Assembly (NCBI GenBank): GCA_016929775.1
Contig: JAFGIE010000251.1
Location: forward strand, 1-19,423
DNA length: 19,423 nt
DNA from: Anaerolineae bacterium
GTDB taxonomy: Bacteria > Chloroflexota > Anaerolineae > JAFGEY01
Reading direction: 5' to 3'
Position numbers and translations under genes: made by a program. A model generated the notes under the pieces. The model was given only the letters and a program-made list of their open reading frames with translations. It searched no databases and was not told the DNA's origin. Positions 13,957 to 19,423 of the stretch are shown here, piece by piece. Within the stretch, counting starts at the first letter, position 1, and the number at the start of each line of letters is the position of its first letter.

Positions 13957-16386
13957 ATGGATCCCGAGCGGAGACGGAAGCGTAGGGCAGGTCAGGGAAT
14001 GGTCGAGTTTGCTCTCACCATTCCACTCCTCCTTGTCATCCTAGTCGGCATGGCCGAGTTCGGGCGCATCTTTGCCATCTACACCAACCTGTTCAACGCT
14101 GCGCGTGAGGGAGCCCGGTACGGCATTGTCTACCCGACCGACGTGGCCGGGATCCTAAGTGCCGCGCAGAGCAGGGTCTCGCTGGTTCCCCCGGCAGAGG
14201 TCACCTTTACGATCAACTACGACTCTGGGCCAGGCACCTCTCTCAAGTCCTCGGATTCGCTCATCGACGGCGACCGGGTGATCGTCAACGCCTACCACGA
14301 CTTGCAGCCCATGCTGCCCCTCCTGCGGCCGATCCTCCAGGGCCTGTACATCGATACCACATCCGCGCGGACCATCGCCCGCTTCGGTGGACTGCCGCCA
14401 GCGCAGGCGGGCACGCCGGTTCCCGGCGTGATCGGAGTCTCGGTGGGCAAGACGGCATCGCCAGCCACTCTGCCCGAGACCGGAGACGACGTGACGTTCA
14501 CCTTTAGCGTGAACAACACGGGCGTGGAGGACCTGACCCTGACCGCGCTCAGCGATTCGTTCTTCGGCGACCTGAACGGGCAGGGCACGTGTGCGGTGGG
14601 CGGCGTGCTCTCTCCTGGAACGAGCTACACCTGTTCCACAAGCGCTTGGCTCGAGAGCCCGAGCCTGGTCGACCACGTCAACACGGTGACAGCGACGCTC
14701 GAAGACGCGTACGGCAGGATCCTGACAGAATCCGCCACGGCGACGGTCTTGTTTACCGACGTGGACTTCCTTATCACCCTGAGCAAGACGCCGGATCCGA
14801 CCTCCGTGCCCGAAACGGGCGGCAACGTCGAGTTCACCTTTGCGGTTTTCAACACGAGCACCACCGAGCCCGTGACGCTGACCGTGCTCAGCGATTCCAC
14901 GCTCGGCAACCTCGCGGGTAAGGGCTCGTGTGTAGTGCCTGTCCAGATCGCCGCCGGGGGCAGCTACGCCTGCGCTGTCACGAGCTGGATAGAGGGCATC
15001 GGAAGCCCCCAGCACGACAACCGCGCCGTTGCGACCGCCGAGGACAACGAGGGAAACACAGACAGCGCCGAGGCGACGGCGACGGTGCTGTTTACCCAGA
15101 ACGCAGACCCGATCGCGATCGCGGAGCCGCTCCTGGAAGGGGGAACGATCGTCACCGGCACGGCGCACGCGGGCGAGACCGTGATCCTGACCGACCTCCA
15201 GGATGATAGCTGGTCGTTGTCGGCAGTGGTGGGCGATGACGGGGTTTTCACCTTTGACGTGAGCAGTGTGCTGCCCACAGGACTCGTCGCCGATCACGTC
15301 ATGGTCGTCCGGGGCTACGGTCGCCTGGACTATGCGACGGTCGAGGTAGTTGCCACCCCCACCCCCGCCCCCACGCCCACGCCGGAGCCGATGGACATCC
15401 GCCTGGAGCCGGTCTGTGGCCCAGCGGGGGACATCGAGTTGATTGTCTGGGGCTATGACTGGCCCAAGACGGACGTGCGCATCGATCACACCTTTGGGAC
15501 AACCACGACCACGCTGATCGAGGTCAGGTACTACGAGCACGACACCCTGTGGGCGATCGGCGCCCTGACGATCACTGATGCGCTGACCGGTTCGCACACC
15601 ATCCAGTCTTACTCGGGCAACATGATTGCGGGAAAGTGGGAAGCGCAGGACAGCGAGGTGCTTCTTGTTCCGTGCCCACCCGAAAACGTCTACCCGAACC
15701 TAGTCGTGCAGAGCGTGACTGTCAGCCAGACACAGCCGATCTCGACCGGTCAGCTGATCACGTTTGCGGTGACCCTCGCTAACGTGGGGACAGGCGACTC
15801 CTCGCACGTGTTCTGGACCGACCTGTACCTCGATCCGACGGCGCCGATCTCGCCCACCAGCCTCTCGCTGCCGACGGGGGATCACGATGTGGCGGTCGGT
15901 GCGCTGGACGTGGGCGCCGCGAGGACGTTCCTCCTCGCTCGACCAGAGGGGCTGAGCGTCTCCGGAACGCATACCGTCTCGGTAATCGCAGATACCTGGC
16001 ACCGGATCGAGGAGACCAGCGAGCTGGACAACCTCTCTGCGCCCCTGACCCTCTCGGTCGTGGGGCCAACCACGCCTCCTACGCCGACGCCCACCCCGCT
16101 CCCGGTTGGGCGAGGCGCGATCAGCGGGTCAACCTGGCTGTACTATGGGGGCGCGCTGGCGCCGCAGGGGCGCGTACGGATCTCCATCTACACGCAGGGC
16201 GGCGAACTGGTCGCGCAGGGGTACTCGGATCGAGCAGGGCAGTACTTGTTTGAGGAGATTCAGACAGGCACATTCAACGTCTTTGGGGAGCTGCGCATCG
16301 ATGACGAGCTCTACCTCGACATCCAGACAGAGGTCACGGTCGAGCCGAACGAAGTGACGCCGTACGTCGACTTGGTCCTGTACTGA
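13957..16386 (+). CDS. Large TadE-headed multidomain surface protein, probable pilus-associated adhesin
   Basis: An 809-aa protein. Residues 10-40 are a TadE-type pseudopilin start (RRAGQGMVEFAL, Glu17 followed by a hydrophobic helix to about 32, then AEFGRIF), with the TadE body to about 145. Two DUF11-like repeats of about 110 aa follow (about 160-268 and 271-380; each opens with K-T-x-x-P...PETG and ends SATATVLFT or EATATVLFT). Next come a bacterial Ig-like module (about 382-465), a Pro-Thr linker (467-478), an unassigned beta domain (about 479-575), a CARDB-like domain (about 580-702), a second linker (705-717) and a CNA-B/carboxypeptidase-regulatory-like domain (718-809). Usual TadE proteins have 130-200 aa. 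The layout suggests a pilus-tip or surface-displayed adhesin. ATG 13957 is supported by GAAGGGG 6 nt upstream. Ligand unknown. Confidence 0.85.
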   Translation: MDPERRRKRRAGQGMVEFALTIPLLLVILVGMAEFGRIFAIYTNLFNAAREGARYGIVYPTDVAGILSAAQSRVSLVPPAEVTFTINYDSGPGTSLKSSDSLIDGDRVIVNAYHDLQPMLPLLRPILQGLYIDTTSARTIARFGGLPPAQAGTPVPGVIGVSVGKTASPATLPETGDDVTFTFSVNNTGVEDLTLTALSDSFFGDLNGQGTCAVGGVLSPGTSYTCSTSAWLESPSLVDHVNTVTATLEDAYGRILTESATATVLFTDVDFLITLSKTPDPTSVPETGGNVEFTFAVFNTSTTEPVTLTVLSDSTLGNLAGKGSCVVPVQIAAGGSYACAVTSWIEGIGSPQHDNRAVATAEDNEGNTDSAEATATVLFTQNADPIAIAEPLLEGGTIVTGTAHAGETVILTDLQDDSWSLSAVVGDDGVFTFDVSSVLPTGLVADHVMVVRGYGRLDYATVEVVATPTPAPTPTPEPMDIRLEPVCGPAGDIELIVWGYDWPKTDVRIDHTFGTTTTTLIEVRYYEHDTLWAIGALTITDALTGSHTIQSYSGNMIAGKWEAQDSEVLLVPCPPENVYPNLVVQSVTVSQTQPISTGQLITFAVTLANVGTGDSSHVFWTDLYLDPTAPISPTSLSLPTGDHDVAVGALDVGAARTFLLARPEGLSVSGTHTVSVIADTWHRIEETSELDNLSAPLTLSVVGPTTPPTPTPTPLPVGRGAISGSTWLYYGGALAPQGRVRISIYTQGGELVAQGYSDRAGQYLFEEIQTGTFNVFGELRIDDELYLDIQTEVTVEPNEVTPYVDLVLY
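15352..15390 (+). repeat. Low-complexity Pro-Thr linker DNA
   Basis: A run of CCC/ACG/GCC codons encodes TPTPAPTPTPEP (residues 467-478 of the 809-aa protein). A second such run at about 16069-16107 encodes TTPPTPTPTPLP. They look like flexible, possibly glycosylated, spacers between beta domains and may be prone to slippage. Confidence 0.6.
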
Positions 16387-16389
16387 GCC

Positions 16390-17049
16390 GTGGGCGCCAC
16401 CGACGCAGAGCAGCGCCCAGAGACGGAGGCGCAGGAAGAGAGGGGCCTGACGCGACGGCAGGTGACGATCTTGGTCGTACTGGTCCTCGCCATCGTCACC
16501 GTCTACGCCCTCCTCGCCACGATGGGCCAGGAGCGCGGCGTCGGGCCAAGAGGCGCGACGGTGCTCATCGGGCCCGAACCAGTGCTCCTGTCAGAGGCGC
16601 ACGTACGTGCAGAAGAGGTCGCCTTGGGCTGGCAAGCCGATGCGGAGCTGACCGGGGCGACGACGGGCTGGCAGGGCGATGAACAGGGCGGCAGGACCCT
16701 GCGCCAGTCGGCGTGGACCTTTCGCTACTACTCGCCCGGCGCCCGCGCGCTGCAGATCGTGAGCGTCGAGCCAGGAGGGGCGAGCGCGCTGCGCCAGCTG
16801 CCGGTAGACAGCGCGCCCGCGGCGGTGGAAGCGGACTGGGACTTCACAGGCGAGCCGATGCTGCTCACTTTCTTGGCGCACGGCGGGCAGGCTTTCCTCG
16901 CCGAGCATCCGCGGGCGAGCGTGCGTGCGCAGTTGAGTGCGCGAGAAGGGGATCGATCGATCTGGTATCTGACTGCGATCGACCCGCCAGCAGGGGCGTC
17001 GCACCAGGTCAAGATCGATGCCCTGTCGCGCGAGGTCGTGACCGATTGA
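16390..17049 (+). CDS. Single-pass membrane protein in the tad operon, function unknown
   Basis: A 219-aa protein with an acidic cytoplasmic N-terminus (1-20), one transmembrane helix (about 25-44, VTILVVLVLAIVTVYALL) and an extracytoplasmic domain of about 170 aa without Cys. The C-terminus (SIWYLTAIDPPAG ... VKIDALSREVVTD) recalls PepSY-like 'W-Y-x-V-x-ID-x-x-(T/S)-G-x-V' endings, a weak resemblance only. The GTG start lies 3 nt after the previous stop and has no SD, so translation is probably coupled to the large TadE-type gene. Its position between two TadE-like genes suggests a part of the pilus or its assembly. I do not recognise a family. Confidence 0.75.
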   Translation: MGATDAEQRPETEAQEERGLTRRQVTILVVLVLAIVTVYALLATMGQERGVGPRGATVLIGPEPVLLSEAHVRAEEVALGWQADAELTGATTGWQGDEQGGRTLRQSAWTFRYYSPGARALQIVSVEPGGASALRQLPVDSAPAAVEADWDFTGEPMLLTFLAHGGQAFLAEHPRASVRAQLSAREGDRSIWYLTAIDPPAGASHQVKIDALSREVVTD

Positions 17050-17069
17050 ACGGCAGAGCGGGAGGCAGC

Positions 17070-17495
17070 GTGCTTACAGAGGATGAGTTGGTCGCAGGGC
17101 GGACGCAGAGGAGGACGGAGCGCGGGCAGGGCCTGCTCGAGCTGGGGCTCCTCCTGCCGGTGCTCCTCTTGCTGCTGCTAGGCATCCTGGACGTGGGACG
17201 GCTGTACATGACGCTGGTTGCGATCAACGACGCTGCGGCAGAGGGCGCATCGTACGCAGCCCAGTACCCGGCGCGGACTATGCGCATCCAGCAGCGGGCG
17301 GCAGAGAGCAGCACGGCAATGACCACGATCGATCCCTCGTTGGTCTTGGTGACCTACGTAGACCCGCCAAGCAGCGGAGACCCGATCACGGTCACCGTGC
17401 AGTACGACTATGAGATGCTGACGCCCCTCATCAGCGCGATCGTGCCTGGGGGCACGCTGCGCCTGCGCGGCATCGCCACGCGCACGATCTACTGA
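17070..17495 (+). CDS. tadE: TadE-like minor pseudopilin
   Basis: A 141-aa protein of normal TadE size: basic lead (RTQRRTERGQG), conserved Glu24 at the start of a very hydrophobic helix (LLELGLLLPVLLLLLLGIL, 22-40), DVGRLYM, then AAAEGASYAAQYP and a short beta domain. TadE proteins are processed by the prepilin peptidase and serve as minor pilins. The GTG start at 17070 is chosen from GGGAGG 4 nt upstream and because the ATG at 16713 lies deep inside the previous gene. A 20-bp gap precedes it. The frame ends 28 nt before the TadG-like start. Confidence 0.88.
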   Translation: MLTEDELVAGRTQRRTERGQGLLELGLLLPVLLLLLLGILDVGRLYMTLVAINDAAAEGASYAAQYPARTMRIQQRAAESSTAMTTIDPSLVLVTYVDPPSSGDPITVTVQYDYEMLTPLISAIVPGGTLRLRGIATRTIY

Positions 17496-17523
17496 CGGCA
17501 TGCCGCACTTTAAGGAGGTTGTG

Positions 17524-18909
17524 ATGAGCAAGCACGAGCAGACAAGGGCCCGTTTTGAGCGAGGTCAGGCGCTGGTCATCGTTGGCGCTGCGCTGGTTGG
17601 CCTGTTGGTTCTCGCCGGACTGGCGATCGACGGCGGCAGCCTGTTCATGGAGCGGCGCCGCGCACAGAACGCCGCTGACGCCGGCGCCCTGGCGGGCGCG
17701 CGCCTGATCGGCATGGCGATGATGACCTGTGACGAGATCGACTACGGGGACCTCGACGACGACATCGCGCGCGCAGTCAACGAGCGCGCCGAGGACAACG
17801 GGATCAGGGACACCAACGGCGCGCCGGGCGACCAAGAGAACGACAACGTCGTCGCCTACTATGTGAACCCCGGCGAGACGCGCCTCGCCCTGGTGGGAGG
17901 GGGCGAGGTGCCCCTGGGCACCTCGGGCGTCGAGGTCGAGGTGCGAGACCAACACCGCACGCATTTCCTGGTCGTGATCGGGATCCGCCACATCCCCTCG
18001 TCGGCGGAAGCGATGGCGATGACTGGCGTAGTGCGGAATTGGCCCGCCAGCATGCCTCTCCTCCCGATCGGCGTGCCCCAGGTCGTCCTCGATGCCGTCC
18101 AGGCGGACACGGGCGAGTGCGGCATACAGTGGGAGATGCACGACACCGGCGACGGCGAGTTCTGCTACCAGCCCCTGGACCCCGAGACCTGCTTGCCGGA
18201 GGGAGACCCGATCTGTCCCGAGGACCCCGGCTCGCCGCACAACGCGCTCCGCGGCTGGCTGAACTTTAACTACATCTACAACGTTGACTACATCACTGCC
18301 ACCCACTTTTACAACCGCACGTATGAGAATAGCCTAGGAACCGAGGGCTGCCAGGAAGCACCCAAGCTCCCTGGACTTGCAGGCTGGTGCAGCATGGAGT
18401 GCTCGGACCGCCTGCCGCCCATCTTTGCCGGCACGTCGTGCTACGCAGATAACCTGGACGGATGTGCGTTCTACGACGATGGAGATTTCGTCCACGGACA
18501 GGACGGCTCCAAGACGACGTCTCTCACGGAGGTCTATGACTCGTGGGGGGGCAGCGAGGTAGCGTGTCCCGTCTTTGATGTGGCGTATCTGCAGGAGGAC
18601 CTCCCCAACGAGTGGGGCGACGGGGCAGAAAGCCCCACCGTCTACCGGAACTGGGCGAACGGCGACGAGTGGACAGACATCAACTGGCCCAATGGGGGCG
18701 ACTTCCCCACCGCGGGTGGTGGGGGCAGCAACAACTGGTTCTACCACATCGTCGGTTTTGTCACTGCGACGATCCCAGAGGACGACAAGGAGAACAAGAT
18801 CCTGTACGGTGAGTTCAAGAGCGTGCTCGTCCAGAGCGGCGAGATCGAGCCGGTCGGACTGACTGGCACCTGCTCCCTGCTCACGCACGGGGTCACGCTC
18901 TGGCGCTAG
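17524..18909 (+). CDS. tadG: TadG-like pilus protein with Cys-rich C-terminal domain
   Basis: A 461-aa protein. Residues 12-60 carry the Tad/TadG signature: ERGQALVIVGAALVGLLVLAGLAIDGG, then ERRRAQNAADAGALAGA. The helix spans about 15-35. The rest is extracytoplasmic: a mixed domain to about 175, then a Cys-rich part (about 195-340) with some 12 cysteines, including CSMEC. TadG proteins are minor pilins or tip parts, often with a von Willebrand A domain; no MIDAS motif (DxSxS) is visible here. ATG 17524 has a full SD (AAGGAGG, 17512-17518, 5 nt spacing). A frame open from 17500 would start before this SD. Last gene before the terminator at 18944. Confidence 0.85.
   Translation: MSKHEQTRARFERGQALVIVGAALVGLLVLAGLAIDGGSLFMERRRAQNAADAGALAGARLIGMAMMTCDEIDYGDLDDDIARAVNERAEDNGIRDTNGAPGDQENDNVVAYYVNPGETRLALVGGGEVPLGTSGVEVEVRDQHRTHFLVVIGIRHIPSSAEAMAMTGVVRNWPASMPLLPIGVPQVVLDAVQADTGECGIQWEMHDTGDGEFCYQPLDPETCLPEGDPICPEDPGSPHNALRGWLNFNYIYNVDYITATHFYNRTYENSLGTEGCQEAPKLPGLAGWCSMECSDRLPPIFAGTSCYADNLDGCAFYDDGDFVHGQDGSKTTSLTEVYDSWGGSEVACPVFDVAYLQEDLPNEWGDGAESPTVYRNWANGDEWTDINWPNGGDFPTAGGGGSNNWFYHIVGFVTATIPEDDKENKILYGEFKSVLVQSGEIEPVGLTGTCSLLTHGVTLWR
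17904..17925. repeat. 22-bp near-perfect palindrome inside tadG
   Basis: CGAGGTGCCC (17904-17913) and GGGCACCTCG (17916-17925) are exact reverse complements around CT. It lies in coding sequence (G-E-V-P-L-G-T-S) and may only reflect GC-rich codon choice, or form an mRNA hairpin. Confidence 0.4.
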
Positions 18910-18943
18910 CAGGTTTTGTGTCGCCGAGCGGGCGAGACGCACA

Positions 18944-18978
18944 GGAGGCCAAGCCGGTTGGCTTGGCCTCCGTTTTTT
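18944..18978 (+). terminator. Strong intrinsic terminator of the pilin-type operon
   Basis: A perfect 12-bp stem, GGAGGCCAAGCC (18944-18955) with GGCTTGGCCTCC (18960-18971), a GGTT loop, then G and six T (18973-18978). It ends the rightward tad operon 35 nt after the tadG stop. Confidence 0.92.
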
Positions 18979-19003
18979 CCCTGGACGAGTGCGCTGTCGG
19001 CGA

Positions 19004-19423
19004 TCAGCTCTCGGGCACCTCGAGGACTGCCTTGGTGCCTACCCCGCGCGCGCTCTCGAGGACGAGCGACCCGCCCAGCATGTGTACCCGGTCCATGATC
19101 GAGGCGATGCCGAGCGTCTTGCGCGCGTCGGCGGCAGCCATCACCTCGTCGATGTCAAAGCCGATCCCGTCATCTTGAACGGTTGCGCGCGCCGTTTGAC
19201 CGTTGAGTTCGAGCGAGATGCGCACCCGTGTGGCGTTGGCATGCTGCTCGACGTTCTGCATCAACTGCTGGATCGCCCTAAAGATGGTCACCTCGCTGTA
19301 CGGCGCCAACCGGTGTGGCTGCCCCGAGGTCGTCAACTCGGCTTCGATCCCCGTCTTTTCGCTCCAGCTGCTCACGTAGCGCTTGATCGTCGGGATCAGG
19401 CCCAGGTCGTCCAGCATCATCGG
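19004..19423 (-). CDS. Sensor histidine kinase, DegS/NarL family, C-terminal part (5' end beyond window)
   Basis: About 140 residues of the kinase C-terminus are present and the frame runs off the right edge. The fragment opens in the P-MMLDDLGLIPTIKRY segment typical of HisKA_3 kinases such as DegS. It then has the N box (AIQQLMQNVEQHANA), the G1 box DDGIGFD and the final LGIASIMDRVHMLGGSLVLES strand of HATPase_c. These kinases phosphorylate a partner receiver, usually a NarL/DegU-type regulator. The gene is convergent with tadG. Its partner and sensor domain lie outside the window; TadZ's intact receiver is a possible but unproven target. Confidence 0.9.
   Translation of the reverse strand, partial: PMMLDDLGLIPTIKRYVSSWSEKTGIEAELTTSGQPHRLAPYSEVTIFRAIQQLMQNVEQHANATRVRISLELNGQTARATVQDDGIGFDIDEVMAAADARKTLGIASIMDRVHMLGGSLVLESARGVGTKAVLEVPES

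Noticed and set aside
14467..14484. LPETG motif, which matches a sortase sorting signal
   Set aside because: It is internal (residues 172-176), opens a DUF11-like repeat, recurs as VPETG in the next repeat, and is not followed by a hydrophobic helix and basic tail. It is not evidence that the sortase at 5049 acts on this protein.
14155..15597. 480-codon open frame on the minus strand
   Set aside because: It is antisense to the 809-aa TadE-headed gene, has no recognisable domain and an Arg/Gly/Val-rich composition typical of a GC-rich shadow frame.

Overview
The window is GC-rich bacterial DNA, densely coding on both strands. It most resembles a Chloroflexota (Anaerolineae- or Thermomicrobia-like) chromosome. 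This is inferred from: a Tad/Flp pilus locus with no secretin, as expected for a single-membrane envelope; a transmembrane sortase of the class D/E kind; Thr-Pro 'TPTPTP' linkers and DUF11/CARDB-like surface modules; and an EF-P with Arg at its tip. No rRNA, tRNA, CRISPR array, transposase or phage gene was seen, and base composition looks even throughout.

Left part (1-6770): ordinary chromosomal genes in short units. A promoter at 95-123 drives a right-handed beta-helix protein and a zinc-dependent medium-chain dehydrogenase, a likely sugar or polyol module. Elongation factor P (efp) has its own promoter and runs into a convergent HAD phosphatase; their stop codons share one CTAG next to a 13-bp hairpin. 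The HAD gene lies behind a metallo-beta-lactamase-fold gene. Divergent from that pair, a consensus promoter and a 136-nt structured leader precede a class D-like sortase and a 61-aa tail-anchored peptide. An 11-bp hairpin terminator follows. Opposite lie hpf (long ribosome hibernation factor) and comF.

Right part (7680-18910): a Tad pilus locus in two divergent operons. The leftward operon is cpaB-tadZ-tadA-tadB-tadC (assembly platform and motor). The rightward operon encodes an 809-aa TadE-headed multidomain surface protein, a 219-aa single-pass membrane protein, a normal small TadE-like pseudopilin and a 461-aa TadG-like protein, ending at a strong terminator (18944-18978). The region between them (13510-13956) holds a TTGACA/TATTAT promoter for the leftward operon. 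For the rightward operon it holds two candidate promoters, a hairpin, and an 11-bp tandem direct repeat sitting where an OmpR/PhoB-type activator would bind. TadZ keeps every phosphorylation residue of its receiver domain, and a DegS-like histidine kinase (cut by the window edge) follows convergently, so the locus looks signal-controlled. The Flp pilin, prepilin peptidase and secretin are not in the window; the first two may be encoded elsewhere.

The best candidate for something little described is this Tad variant: a large modular adhesin-like TadE protein, an unrecognised membrane partner, a Cys-rich TadG and a phosphorylatable TadZ. All calls were made by eye from motifs, with no database search.
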